The notes: generated by a model from the letters alone, not told the origin. A DNA stretch of 64,000 nucleotides from Anaerolineales bacterium UBA6055 (GCA_002428985.1 DIYL01000013.1:1-64000); one strand, 5' to 3'. Shown: positions 9,070-18,061, counted from the first letter of the stretch. Translations and numbers: made by a program.

Positions 9070-9108
9070 TAGTGTCAAATGGCGTAATTCATATGATATT
9101 CGACACTA
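9070..9108. promoter_or_regulatory. inverted repeat upstream of uspA pair
   Basis: TAGTGTC (9070-9076) and GACACTA (9102-9108) form a perfect 7-bp inverted repeat separated by 25 bp, between the divergent CoA-transferase (start 9005) and the first uspA (start 9172). The spacing suits two half-sites or a looped operator rather than a terminator. Confidence 0.4.
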
Positions 9109-9171
9109 TATTAGGAACTCATACCTGAGCTAAATTATTTATAGAAAGCAACAGTATAAGGAGTGTCGTTT

Positions 9172-9666
9172 ATGTTTAAGCATATTTTAGTTCCACTCGA
9201 TGGCTCTGCCTTAGCAGAAAAAGCCCTAGACTACGCTGTCCAAATCGTCGCTCCCAAACGCCGTATCACACTTATTTCTATTATTGAAATTCCGGATGTT
9301 GCAAATACATTCCATCCACTACCAGCAAACCTTACTATGGTAGAAGATAACTTGGCGTCAGCGCGTGATTATCTGAACCGTATTGCTGATGAATTAAGAA
9401 AAACTCATCACCTTCGCATTAATATTGAGGTTAAAGTTGGTAAGCCAGCTGATGTTATCACCGAGTTAGCAGAGACGGAATTTGTAGATGCAATTGTCAT
9501 GTCCACCCACGGACGTAACGGCATTGAAAGATTTATTTTTGGGAGTGTCACACAAAAAGTACTAAATGCTATGCCTTGTCCCGTACTTGTTGTACCGGGT
9601 AAAGAAACGATCAAATCAGCGGAAAAAGAACCGTTCGGTTTATCACAAGTCCCGACCACATCCTAA
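9172..9666 (+). CDS. universal stress protein UspA family (first of tandem pair)
   Basis: The 164-residue UspA-fold protein begins FKHILVPLDGS and carries the ATP-binding signature G-x2-G-x9-G-S in HGRNGIERFIFGSV, followed by a PCPVLVVPG strand. UspA proteins of this type bind ATP and help cells survive starvation or oxidative stress. ATG 9172 is chosen over GTG 9163 because AAGGAG occupies 9158-9163. The second copy starts 15 bp after its stop with the same AAGGAG spacing, so the two are translated from one transcript. Confidence 0.93.
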   Translation: MFKHILVPLDGSALAEKALDYAVQIVAPKRRITLISIIEIPDVANTFHPLPANLTMVEDNLASARDYLNRIADELRKTHHLRINIEVKVGKPADVITELAETEFVDAIVMSTHGRNGIERFIFGSVTQKVLNAMPCPVLVVPGKETIKSAEKEPFGLSQVPTTS

Positions 9667-9681
9667 TATAAGGAGTGCCAC

Positions 9682-10182
9682 ATGCTATCAAAAATCCTAG
9701 TTCCATTAGATGGATCTGACTTATCCGAACGCGCGTTAGAGTATGCAAAACAGGTTATCTCGCCAACGGGTGAAATTATTCTTTTGATTGTTGCGGATGT
9801 ACCAGATTTCCCAATTTATACGGTCTACCCAATGCCAATTGCCGCACCCGAGACTGACTATTCTACGGTGCTAGATGACATCATGAGTAGCTCACGAGAA
9901 TACATCGAAGCGATTGCGAATAATCTAAGGTTATCAGGTCATCGGGTCAAGACATTGGTTGAATGTGGCGAGCCTGCGGTCAACATTATTGAAAAAGCAA
10001 CTGAACTCGATGTTGCCGCCATTGTTATGTCAACCCATGGGCGATCTGGCTTGAGTAAATGGTTGTTCGGGAGTGTTACCCAGAAAGTATTGAGTGCTAT
10101 GCCTTGTCCTGTCATTGTTGTACCCGGAAGACAAGCTGTAGCCGATACAGATAAAGAAGATGCTGAGGCTGTTGAAGCATAG
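9682..10182 (+). CDS. universal stress protein UspA family (second of tandem pair)
   Basis: The 166-residue paralogue of the preceding gene shares the LVPLDGS start, the ATP signature HGRSGLSKWLFGSV and the near-identical TQKVLSAMPCPVIVVPG block. The middle (DVPDFPIYTVYPMP) differs. The pair looks like a local duplication and may form heterodimers, as UspA-fold proteins dimerise; this is inference. It ends in a terminator with a GNRA-type loop. Confidence 0.93.
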   Translation: MLSKILVPLDGSDLSERALEYAKQVISPTGEIILLIVADVPDFPIYTVYPMPIAAPETDYSTVLDDIMSSSREYIEAIANNLRLSGHRVKTLVECGEPAVNIIEKATELDVAAIVMSTHGRSGLSKWLFGSVTQKVLSAMPCPVIVVPGRQAVADTDKEDAEAVEA

Positions 10183-10221
10183 CATCTAACAAGCATAATA
10201 ACTCATATCAACTATCCCATT

Positions 10222-10248
10222 AAAGGTGTACGCAAGTACGCCTTTTTT
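10222..10248 (+). terminator. intrinsic terminator after uspA pair
   Basis: A 10-bp stem (10222-10231 / 10236-10245, one T-G pair) closed by a GCAA tetraloop is followed by six T. Confidence 0.88.
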
Positions 10249-10310
10249 GTCTATCAAGGCTTTGATATAGAACTCATCGACATTTTAATGTGTATTTACA
10301 TTTCATGCAG

Positions 10311-10316
10311 TATAAT
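10311..10316 (+). promoter_or_regulatory. possible -10 element of the ATPase/partner operon
   Basis: A consensus TATAAT sits 91 bp upstream of the ATPase start, just after the uspA terminator. No good -35 hexamer is visible at 16-18 bp, so the call is weak. Confidence 0.3.
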
Positions 10317-10406
10317 ACGAATCGTAACATCACAGCCACATCGCAATCACTTGCTTGTAAGATTACTCTGGGCAATGATTTTCTATCATAACAAATCGAG
10401 GGACGT

Positions 10407-12080
10407 ATGATACGACAATGGCAAATTCGTAACTTCAAAGCCATCAAAGGCGATATGGATTATATTGACTTTGCACCTATTACGGTGTTCGCAGGTGCAA
10501 ACAGCTCTGGCAAGAGTACTATCATCCAATCAATTCTTCTCATGATGCAGACACTATCTGTACGTGCCAACGCATCATTATTATTTAATGGAGAGCTTGT
10601 CTCTCTTGGGACATGTGACGATGTTTGGAATAATCATATTCTACAAGCTGATGGTCATGAAACAGAACCTCTCGAATACAGTATTGTGATTGATAACCCA
10701 AAACGCGACGACGAATTCCTCGGTGTTGATCTTGTGTTTAAGCCATCAACAGGCACACGCAATCGGCTGGTAGCTGGGCACTATCGCATGATTCTAAAAG
10801 ATACTGAATTAGGCTTATATATTGAATATAATCAGAATACTCGTCAATATGAGCTACGTGAAATAACAACAACATTAGATGCAACTATGCGTGACCAATT
10901 TAAATCTAAGGGGTTGCATGACATTCAGCCGTTCCATCAAGCACATATTGATATGCGTGGTTTATTCCCAAGAAATATCCACGTCCAAGCGAAAGTTCCA
11001 GCAGTCAAACTTAATTGGGATATTGCCCTACTCAACCCATTTGACAAACGCATTGATGCTACCGACCTAAAACAAGAAATCCCCGACCAATATAAACGCA
11101 TCATCAAGCGCATTACTAAACAATATAACCTGTCAGATTTTGTTCAAGTGGCTAGCCACAACGAAGAAATCGAAATCGTCAATACCCTCGCAGATTATAA
11201 AGACTGGTTTAACAATTTATCGAACAAACAAACGACCATACTCTATGATGACCTTGTTGTACATCTCAACAATGTACTAGTCGATGAAACCATTGATATG
11301 CGTATCCCTGTACTTGACGAAATCGAACGCACTTTCAAAAACCTTATTCTACGGAACATCCGTTATCTTGGAGCGAGCCGGATCGGACCGACGATTGTCT
11401 TTTCACCCGATGTCACATCAGAATGGTCAGAAGTTGGCATTAATGGGGGTAATGTCGCGGCAACATTACGGGAAAATAGCAAGCGTGTCATCAGTTGGTA
11501 TGACCCACAAACATTTGAGACAAAGGAAACAAAACTCATAGAAGCCGTAGTAATATGGCTACAATTCTTTGGTCTACTAGAAGGTGTGGCAACTGAAGAA
11601 CAAGGTAAACTCGGTACAATGCTCAAAATCCGTAGTGAAGGTGTTCAACGTGATATGGATTTGACATCGGTCGGTTTTGGAACCAGTCAGATTTTGCCGA
11701 TCATCGTTCAAGGATTGCTCACACCACCAGGGGGAACATTTATAGTTGAACAACCCGAAGTTCACTTACATCCACATCTGCAATCGCTATTGGCTAATTT
11801 CTTTGTTGCTTTACATATGGCAGGAGTTCAATCAATTGTAGAGACACATAGTGAAAATTTAGTCAATCAATTACGTCTCTTCATTGCTAATAAAAGTAAA
11901 TTGCGCGATGATATTAAAATGTACTTCGCCAATCGTAATGCAACCGATGGTACATCATTTCAAGAAGTTATGATAAGTGATGACGGTAGCATACTCAATT
12001 GGCCAGTTGGCTTTATGGATGAAAGTAAGCGCCAAGCAGAGCAGATGTTAAGAGCTATTCTTGCAAATGAGGATTACTAG
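10407..12080 (+). CDS. AAA family ATPase with DUF3696-like C-terminus (defence-type)
   Basis: The 557-residue ABC/SMC-like ATPase starts with a typical IRQWQIRNFKAIKG strand and Walker A GANSSGKST (about 30-38). A signature-like VGFGTSQILPII precedes the Walker B-type VEQPEVHLHPHLQ of the OLD/RecF-like group. The last about 60 residues (MYFANRN to DESKRQAEQM) resemble DUF3696. Such ATPases often pair with a second protein in phage-defence or toxin-like modules. Here the next gene starts within a few bases of the stop and encodes a protein of unknown fold, so the two probably act together. Single-gene chromosomal roles are possible. Confidence 0.85.
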   Translation: MIRQWQIRNFKAIKGDMDYIDFAPITVFAGANSSGKSTIIQSILLMMQTLSVRANASLLFNGELVSLGTCDDVWNNHILQADGHETEPLEYSIVIDNPKRDDEFLGVDLVFKPSTGTRNRLVAGHYRMILKDTELGLYIEYNQNTRQYELREITTTLDATMRDQFKSKGLHDIQPFHQAHIDMRGLFPRNIHVQAKVPAVKLNWDIALLNPFDKRIDATDLKQEIPDQYKRIIKRITKQYNLSDFVQVASHNEEIEIVNTLADYKDWFNNLSNKQTTILYDDLVVHLNNVLVDETIDMRIPVLDEIERTFKNLILRNIRYLGASRIGPTIVFSPDVTSEWSEVGINGGNVAATLRENSKRVISWYDPQTFETKETKLIEAVVIWLQFFGLLEGVATEEQGKLGTMLKIRSEGVQRDMDLTSVGFGTSQILPIIVQGLLTPPGGTFIVEQPEVHLHPHLQSLLANFFVALHMAGVQSIVETHSENLVNQLRLFIANKSKLRDDIKMYFANRNATDGTSFQEVMISDDGSILNWPVGFMDESKRQAEQMLRAILANEDY

Positions 12081-12087
12081 TTGCGCT

Positions 12088-13221
12088 ATGTCGAAACAAT
12101 TTCTCATCATAGACCCGTATTTGCTGATTTATCCAGATGCAACTAGCAAACTGGATCGAACACTAGTTGCACGGTTTATCAGCAACCTCAACATGTGGTC
12201 AGAAATTGTTCAACTGTCATCATATGAAGTCGGTATTACACAAGACAGCATCGACTTCATCAAACACCATCCCCGCTCGATACTTAATGGAATTTTTATT
12301 GAAGAACTACTGGATTTTACCCACCAAAATCTGGGGACAATTAATATTCTGATTGCTCCAATTGTTTCTAAACTAAAGAATGCCTTGGCATTTGCACAAG
12401 CGCTCAATGAAATTGATGACGACATCTTAATCTATGAAATAAAATCCACAGCAATTGCCCCATCAGATTTTATCGAGCGACTTCCCGAATATTTACGCGA
12501 AGAATTTCTCATGATGCTCGGGCATCTCGTCTTTGCCCGTCAACAACAAATTGTACCCATTGCCACCTTTGAGCAAGTCCTATTTGCGACAACATTTTAT
12601 ACTCGTGAAGACCCAGACTGGTTAACACCTTATCTCTATATCTCAGTCTCTGTCGACTATGAGACGACAGCAGATGATGACATTGAAAAGCTACAGAATC
12701 CTGTTCAGGATCAATTAGAAATTGTTAAAACCACACAAGACTTACCACCTGAAGCAGTGACCAGTCGGACATTAGCTGATGTATTAGACGCGATTCAAAA
12801 CAAATACCCAAATTCTTTTCTAATTAGTCAAGAATTGCAAACCCATGTCAAAAAGAATAGAGACACCCTCACGGACGCCAATCGCATCGAATACGCAATC
12901 GAGGGTTTACATCACTGGTTGGATGTCTATCGTCAAAAACGAGATGCAAACTATACAGAGTATCTTGCCTTCGAAGAAGCCCGGCGTATCTATCGACAGA
13001 AAGCATCACATGACATTACAGGTGCAAGCAAAACTGTATCACGAACACCATCGCTTAGTAATGAGCGGTTAGTACGTTATAATGGTAATACTTATTATGC
13101 CCATTGGCATATAAAAATCACCCCTCGGATTTATTTTACAGCTATCCCCACAGAAGATACCTACATGGTCTTGCTTGGTAAAATCACTGCACACCTATCA
13201 ACCGCGCGTCACTCCATGTAA
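12088..13221 (+). CDS. uncharacterised partner of the DUF3696-like ATPase
   Basis: I do not recognise a named family over the whole 377-residue protein. The N-terminus (KQFLIIDPYLLIYPD) reads like a Rossmann/PIN-like first strand. The central part (about 195-305) is helical and charged. The last about 50 residues (YYAHWHIKITPRIYFTAIP, then LGKITAHLSTAR) recall the beta-sheet tail of RelE/ParE-like or ATPase-associated effector proteins with an RIYF and HL pattern. ATG 12088 begins 8 bp after the ATPase stop; TTG 12061 or ATG 12067 would overlap it. No strong ribosome-binding site favours one start, which fits translational coupling. It is a candidate effector of the ATPase. Confidence 0.65.
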   Translation: MSKQFLIIDPYLLIYPDATSKLDRTLVARFISNLNMWSEIVQLSSYEVGITQDSIDFIKHHPRSILNGIFIEELLDFTHQNLGTINILIAPIVSKLKNALAFAQALNEIDDDILIYEIKSTAIAPSDFIERLPEYLREEFLMMLGHLVFARQQQIVPIATFEQVLFATTFYTREDPDWLTPYLYISVSVDYETTADDDIEKLQNPVQDQLEIVKTTQDLPPEAVTSRTLADVLDAIQNKYPNSFLISQELQTHVKKNRDTLTDANRIEYAIEGLHHWLDVYRQKRDANYTEYLAFEEARRIYRQKASHDITGASKTVSRTPSLSNERLVRYNGNTYYAHWHIKITPRIYFTAIPTEDTYMVLLGKITAHLSTARHSM

Positions 13222-13305
13222 GCAACGATATTAGACACTTCACTTTCATCATATTCGCGTTACACTTAAACCTCATCGTTTAAAAAGACTTCTTAAGGCA
13301 ATATT

Positions 13306-14520
13306 GTGACAGAGGCATCCAATCCGAATCAACTGCGCGCGCTCTTATTTTCGCTCTATGTCCCCGCAATCATGGTTACGTTGGGTAATGGCATTCTTGT
13401 CCCGATCTTGCCACTCTACGCAGCCGGATTTGAAATCAGTTATGGGTTAATTGGTTTAATTTTAGCAGCCGAAGCACTTGGAACCCTACTAGCCGATGTA
13501 CCAACAGGGATGATTCAGAAGCGATTAGGGAATAAACAAGTCATGATAATGGGCTTTATTGTTTCAATTGTATCTGTCCTCTTATTGTTTACAGCACAAT
13601 CTATTTGGGTTGTCTTTTTGCTACGTTTACTATCAGGTGTTGGCAAAGCAATGTACGGTGTGTCGATGCATATTTATATCGCCAACAATGTTGATTTATT
13701 TCAACGTGGTAAAGCGATTGCGATGTACGGTGGAACAAACCGGCTTGGTGGGTTTATTGGTCCAGCGATTGGTGGTGTTGTAGCGGCAGCATTTGGTATT
13801 CGCGCACCATTTATTGTTGTTGGTCTTGTGGGATTCATTGGGTTGCTGTTTATTATTTTTTATACCGAAAATACCAAAGGCAAACAGAAGAACGATGAAG
13901 CAGAACATCATGATCTCAAAATTCTTGATGTCTTAAAAACACACTATCGCATATTAGCGTCTGCGGGCACTGCTCAAATTTTTGGTCAGATGATTCGTGC
14001 TGGACGCGTTGTTGTCATTCCATTATTTGCTGCAGACATTCTTGGGTTATCAGTCGATCAGATTGGGTTTATTGTCAGTTTATCTGTACTTGTTGATTTC
14101 AGTTTATTCCTTGTCGCAGGTTGGTTGATGGATACATATGGGCGGAAATTTGCGATTGTGCCATGTTTTGCTATTCAAGCATTTGGTATGGCGCTTGTTC
14201 CACTTACGACCAGCTTCCTCGGGTTAGTCTTTGCTACAGTTTTAATCGGTTTTGGCAATGGGTTGGGCTCTGGTACGATGATGACACTCGGTGCAGATTT
14301 ATCGCCTGACGAATCACGTGGAGAATTCCTAGGTGTATGGCGGTTGATCGGAGATGTTGGTTTTACAGGTGGTCCATTGGTGGTCGGTGCGGTCGCAGAT
14401 CTATTCCTGCTTAATACAGCAATCTGGGTTATTGCTGGGTCGGGAATGACTGCCGCCAGTATATTCTTATTCCTTGTACCAGAAACCCTCAAAAACAAAG
14501 CAAAAACAGCATTGACGTAA
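13306..14520 (+). CDS. MFS family transporter
   Basis: The 404-residue integral membrane protein has about twelve hydrophobic segments. The MFS signature after helix 2 appears as DVPTGMIQKRLGNKQVM, and a matching LMDTYGRKFAIV lies in the second half, the usual internal duplication. The GNGLGSGTMMTLGADLSPDESRGEFLG stretch is common in multidrug-efflux-like members. It is probably a drug or metabolite exporter driven by proton antiport; the substrate is unknown. It starts at GTG 13306 and is convergent with the response regulator gene, with a shared terminator. Confidence 0.88.
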   Translation: MTEASNPNQLRALLFSLYVPAIMVTLGNGILVPILPLYAAGFEISYGLIGLILAAEALGTLLADVPTGMIQKRLGNKQVMIMGFIVSIVSVLLLFTAQSIWVVFLLRLLSGVGKAMYGVSMHIYIANNVDLFQRGKAIAMYGGTNRLGGFIGPAIGGVVAAAFGIRAPFIVVGLVGFIGLLFIIFYTENTKGKQKNDEAEHHDLKILDVLKTHYRILASAGTAQIFGQMIRAGRVVVIPLFAADILGLSVDQIGFIVSLSVLVDFSLFLVAGWLMDTYGRKFAIVPCFAIQAFGMALVPLTTSFLGLVFATVLIGFGNGLGSGTMMTLGADLSPDESRGEFLGVWRLIGDVGFTGGPLVVGAVADLFLLNTAIWVIAGSGMTAASIFLFLVPETLKNKAKTALT

Positions 14521-14546
14521 AAACGGAACATCGAATGTCCCGTTTA
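14519..14546. terminator. bidirectional terminator between MFS gene and response regulator
   Basis: An 11-position stem with one A-C mismatch (14521-14531 / 14535-14545) and a CGA loop has T-tracts on both strands: the A-run 14519-14523 serves the minus strand, TTT at 14543-14545 the plus strand. Confidence 0.75.
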
Positions 14547-14573
14547 TTACCATCATAGCGATTTTCTTGGGTA

Positions 14574-15254
14574 TTACTTTTCGTTTGTGTCTTCGAGGGG
14601 CGGAACTAACTCATGAATACTGTTTTTTACCGCATAAGCAGCCGCTTCGGCACGATTTGCTGCATTAATTTTGGATAGAACACTACTTACGTAATTGCGT
14701 ACTGTGCCCTCTCCCAAGTATAATTTAACTGCAATTTGACGATTGGTTAAACCTTCGGACACAAGTGCCAAAACTGCCATTTCTTGGGGAGTTAGATCAG
14801 AGAAGGCAGCCGCATTCTGTGCCTCTGTCACTTTGCGCATTTCGGCAAAGACGCTAGCAGTCATCGCGGGGTCAAGCATACCCTCGCCTCGGCTGACACG
14901 TTCGACGGCTTGTACAAGTTCATTATCGCCGATGCGTTTGAGCACATAGCCTGATGCACCGGCTTGGATTGCTGCCATCAGCAATTCATCTTCCGCATAG
15001 GATGTTAACATGATAACTTTACAACCGGGGACAGTTTGAACAATTTGGCGGCAGGCTTCAATACCAGAAAGCCCCGGCATCCGAATGTCGAGTACAGCCA
15101 CATCAGGTTGATGCTCCTGTGCACGCTGGATGGCTTCTTCGCCTGTACTTGCTTCCGTAATTACACGGAAGTGCCCTTGATGTTCTAGCAAAGCCTTCAG
15201 ACCTGCACGAACAACCGAGTGGTCATCCGCAATTAATATGCGTACCGTTTTCAT
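14574..15254 (-). CDS. NarL/FixJ-family response regulator
   Basis: The 226-residue regulator has an N-terminal receiver (ILIADDHSVVRAGLK; phospho-acceptor Asp56 in VAVLDIRMPG; conserved Thr/Lys positions in MLTSYAEDE and YVLKR) and a C-terminal LuxR/NarL helix-turn-helix (LTPQEMAVLALVSEGLTNRQI). Met at 15254 is the natural start; an upstream in-frame extension to 15386 adds 44 residues unlike a receiver and would overlap the divergent kinase. It is likely the partner of the histidine kinase transcribed in the opposite direction 105 bp away. The output genes are unknown. Confidence 0.93.
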   Translation of the reverse strand: MKTVRILIADDHSVVRAGLKALLEHQGHFRVITEASTGEEAIQRAQEHQPDVAVLDIRMPGLSGIEACRQIVQTVPGCKVIMLTSYAEDELLMAAIQAGASGYVLKRIGDNELVQAVERVSRGEGMLDPAMTASVFAEMRKVTEAQNAAAFSDLTPQEMAVLALVSEGLTNRQIAVKLYLGEGTVRNYVSSVLSKINAANRAEAAAYAVKNSIHELVPPLEDTNEK

Positions 15255-15359
15255 AATAAATTCGCTCGCTATAGATATGGATATGAATGCGCTTAGGATA
15301 ATCGTACCACATAATAATATTCTACAAGTATACACCTTAATAGTGAGAGATGTCACCTT

Positions 15360-16481
15360 ATGGATATGACAAATATCGTTGAACAACTTAATCGGATCAG
15401 TTCTGCTGTTATGTATGCCAGCGAAGGGGTCGATTTAGAGGAGGTATTACAACGTATTGCAGAAGTTTCACGTACTCTTGTCCAATGCCAGTATGCAGCT
15501 CTAGGTATTCCAGATAAAAATGGTGGATTAGCACATTTTAAAGTCGCTGGTATTTCGGACGAACAAAAAGCCAAGATTGATCACCTACCGATTGGCAATG
15601 GGCTTATCCGTGCGCCAATGCGCGAACGCCATGTTATTCGTCTAGAACGTATGCAAGATGATAACCGTTCGGTCGGATTTCCAGATCATCACCCAGAAAT
15701 GACTTCATTACTTGGTGTACCAATCCAAATGGGAGATCAATTATTCGGCGTATTATACATGTGTGACAGACTAGATGGTAAACCATTTGACGATGCCGAT
15801 CAGCAATTGGTCGAAACAGTAGCGGGTTACGCAGCACTTGCTATCGCCGGAGCAATGTCTAATGATCAACAAAGTAAGATGAAAGTTCTTGAAGAACGTG
15901 AACGTATCGGTATGGAGCTACATGATGGCATTATTCAGTCCTTATACGCACTGGGTATGCAACTCGATTTAGTACGCCGTACAAGCAATCTAGATTCAGA
16001 TCGATTAACCCCCGTCATCGGTGGATTAGATGCAGTAATTGGAGACATCCGCCGTTATATCATGCAGCTAAGAACCGATGGACAAGCTGTAACAATCAAA
16101 AAGCGGCTGGTTGATATGGCACAAAAGCTCCACCTATCCGATAATCTTGATATACACATCAATGCAGAAGATGATTATCCGCCATTTCCACCGGCAACAT
16201 TTGAAGGCATCTGCCTCATCATAAATGAAGCACTGAGTAATGCCGTTCGTCATGCAGAAGCGAACCAGATTATTGTCTCAGTTGAAGTAACTGATACACA
16301 CTTCCGCGTCCAAATACAAGATAACGGACACGGCTTCAACATGGATACACAAAACAGTAGTGGTCTTGGACTACATAATATGCACAAGCGAGCACGTTTT
16401 TATGGTGGTGCGATTGAGGTTAGTTCAGTAGTTGATCAAGGAACAACTATCGACATTACGATCCCAATTAAACCATATTAA
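15360..16481 (+). CDS. GAF-domain sensor histidine kinase (HisKA_3, NarL-partner type)
   Basis: The 373-residue soluble kinase contains a GAF domain (about 25-165; VQCQYAALGIPD, LLGVPIQMGDQLFGVLYM), a dimerisation/phosphoacceptor helix with His188 in RERIGMELHDGIIQSLYALG, and an HATPase_c domain with N-box INEALSNAVRHA, G1 DNGHGFN and G2 SSGLGLHNM. It has no transmembrane segment, so it senses a cytoplasmic signal or ligand bound by the GAF domain. Its divergent neighbour is a NarL-type regulator, the usual cognate class. The arrangement is head-to-head rather than the more common co-directional operon. Confidence 0.93.
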   Translation: MDMTNIVEQLNRISSAVMYASEGVDLEEVLQRIAEVSRTLVQCQYAALGIPDKNGGLAHFKVAGISDEQKAKIDHLPIGNGLIRAPMRERHVIRLERMQDDNRSVGFPDHHPEMTSLLGVPIQMGDQLFGVLYMCDRLDGKPFDDADQQLVETVAGYAALAIAGAMSNDQQSKMKVLEERERIGMELHDGIIQSLYALGMQLDLVRRTSNLDSDRLTPVIGGLDAVIGDIRRYIMQLRTDGQAVTIKKRLVDMAQKLHLSDNLDIHINAEDDYPPFPPATFEGICLIINEALSNAVRHAEANQIIVSVEVTDTHFRVQIQDNGHGFNMDTQNSSGLGLHNMHKRARFYGGAIEVSSVVDQGTTIDITIPIKPY

Positions 16482-16550
16482 ATTCGCAAAAATCATATAA
16501 ACAGGCAATAATAGTCCAAGTGGTACAATTTAAGATTAGGGGGAATAATC

Positions 16551-17399
16551 ATGAAGATTGGCATCAACGCTTGGCTATGGATTATGCCTGTTGTTACAGA
16601 TAATCTCATCAGCATCATCAACAAAGTTGCTGATATTGGATTTGACTGGATTGAAATTCCTTATGAAGATCCATCAAATCTTGACTTAGATAAGGTCGCG
16701 CAAGTTATTCAAACAAGAGGTTTAGATTCTAGTATCTGCGTAGCAATGAGTCCTGACCGCGACCTTATCCATCCTGACGAATCAGCACGGGAAAATGGGG
16801 CGCAATACATCCGACAATGTATTGATGCGGCGAATATGTTAGGTTCGACCAAAGTTGTTGGTCCGATGTATTCGGCTGTTGGTCGCTTATGGATGCAAAC
16901 TCCTGAAGAACGTGAAACAGACCTTGTGATACTGACCGATCAACTTAGAAAACTGTCGGAGTACGCTGGTGAAAATGATGTCGAGCTATGTATAGAGCCC
17001 CTCAATCACTTTGAAACCAGCTTCATGAATCTTGCTTCACAAGCGGTCGACCTTATAAAACGTGTAAATCACCCAGCGTGTAAAATCCAACTAGACACTT
17101 TCCATATGAATATTGAAGAAGCCTCAATTGGTGATGCCATTCGTTTAGCTGGATCTCATCTTGGACAACTCCATGTGTGTGCAAATGACCGCGGCGCACC
17201 CGGTGCCGGACATCTCGATTGGGGTGAAATTATAAACGCACTAAACCATAGTCACTTCGATGGCGCATTGGTCATGGAATCCTTTCATAAAGACAATGAA
17301 AATATGGCGAAAGCAGCCGGGATTTGGCAATCTAGAGCCTCATCGGCCGATCAGCTAGCCCAGTCTGGTTTGGCATTTTTAAGGGAATCTACTGATTGA
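16551..17399 (+). CDS. ketose 3-epimerase-like TIM-barrel enzyme (D-psicose/D-tagatose 3-epimerase family)
   Basis: The 282-residue xylose-isomerase-like barrel probably epimerises a ketohexose at C3. The metal-binding set of the psicose 3-epimerase family is present at matching spacing: Glu149 (CIEPLNHFE), Asp182 (QLDTFHMN), His208 (LHVCANDR) and Glu243 (VMESF); in the Agrobacterium enzyme these are 150, 183, 209 and 244. GAPGAGHLDWGE is also typical. AGGGGGAATA just before ATG serves as ribosome-binding site. Alternatives in the same fold are hydroxypyruvate isomerase or an inosose enzyme, but the spacing favours a 3-epimerase. Neighbours give no sugar pathway. Confidence 0.85.
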   Translation: MKIGINAWLWIMPVVTDNLISIINKVADIGFDWIEIPYEDPSNLDLDKVAQVIQTRGLDSSICVAMSPDRDLIHPDESARENGAQYIRQCIDAANMLGSTKVVGPMYSAVGRLWMQTPEERETDLVILTDQLRKLSEYAGENDVELCIEPLNHFETSFMNLASQAVDLIKRVNHPACKIQLDTFHMNIEEASIGDAIRLAGSHLGQLHVCANDRGAPGAGHLDWGEIINALNHSHFDGALVMESFHKDNENMAKAAGIWQSRASSADQLAQSGLAFLRESTD

Positions 17400-17400
17400 T

Positions 17401-17430
17401 TTGATATTTTACTATAATATCGTCTATAAT
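17401..17430 (+). promoter_or_regulatory. sigma-70-type promoter upstream of first CBS gene
   Basis: TTGATA (17401-17406) and TATAAT (17425-17430) are separated by 18 bp and lie about 125 bp upstream of the CBS-domain gene at 17556. Confidence 0.5.
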
Positions 17431-17555
17431 AATTTGCGTAAAACTAACAGTATGACATTTGTTACCTGAAGCATAGTACCTTTGTTTTAGGAAATACCCG
17501 TATTATTCCATTAAATCAGAATTTGGAATGACTTATGTAGAAAACGGAGGCATAT

Positions 17556-17987
17556 ATGTTTGAGAATGTAATGGTAAAAGATTGGATGATTAACCCCGTA
17601 ATCACCATTGATGCATCGTCTCCAATCAGTTCTGCACATCAAATGATGAAAAACAATAATGTTCGGCGTTTACCTGTGTTGAACAACGACAAACTCGTCG
17701 GTATTGTAACAATTGGTGATGTTCGTGAAGCAAGTCCATCAGATGCGACAACATTGAGCATCTGGGAATTAAATTATCTGTGGGCACAATTGACTGTCGA
17801 AAAAGTGATGACAAGTAGCCCATTAACAGTATCATCTGATACACCCATTCTTGAAGCCGCCGAGACCATGCTGGAAAAGAAAGTAAGTGGGTTGCCAGTT
17901 GTTGATGAAGATAAGTTAGTTGGTATTTTAACTGAATCTGACATCTTCAGGATGTTAGTGAAGTCACGTACTAGCCAAGCTATCTAA
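17556..17987 (+). CDS. CBS-domain pair protein
   Basis: The 143-residue protein consists of two CBS motifs and little else (VKDWMINPVITIDASSP near the start; VEKVMTSSPLTVSSDTP in the middle; each ends with VGIVT or VGILTESD). Stand-alone CBS pairs bind adenosine nucleotides (AMP, ATP, S-adenosylmethionine) and regulate partner enzymes or channels. It is preceded by a good promoter and AACGGAGG-like ribosome-binding site and followed by a hairpin and a second CBS protein, so the two are co-regulated at most partly. Confidence 0.92.
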   Translation: MFENVMVKDWMINPVITIDASSPISSAHQMMKNNNVRRLPVLNNDKLVGIVTIGDVREASPSDATTLSIWELNYLWAQLTVEKVMTSSPLTVSSDTPILEAAETMLEKKVSGLPVVDEDKLVGILTESDIFRMLVKSRTSQAI

Positions 17988-18014
17988 TTCGCACTGTACA
18001 ATCTCATCGCAAAT

Positions 18015-18040
18015 CCCCCCTGTCTGTTAACAGGGGGTTT
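18015..18040 (+). terminator. hairpin between the two CBS genes
   Basis: An 8-bp GC-rich stem (CCCCCTGT 18016-18023 / ACAGGGGG 18030-18037) is followed by only three T. It may attenuate rather than fully stop transcription into the second CBS gene. Confidence 0.6.
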
Positions 18041-18061
18041 ACCGATTTAGGAGACACTACG

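Noticed and set aside
12061..12087. TTG or ATG start of the ATPase partner within the ATPase gene
   Set aside because: Possible but without ribosome-binding support; ATG 12088 matches the likely first strand. Left as an uncertainty.
10407..13221. Known Septu or Gabija defence system
   Set aside because: The partner shows no HNH or UvrD-type helicase motif, so a named system is not supported.
14574..15386. 270-residue form of the response regulator
   Set aside because: The extra 44 residues do not match a receiver domain and would overlap the divergent kinase start; Met 15254 is the family start.
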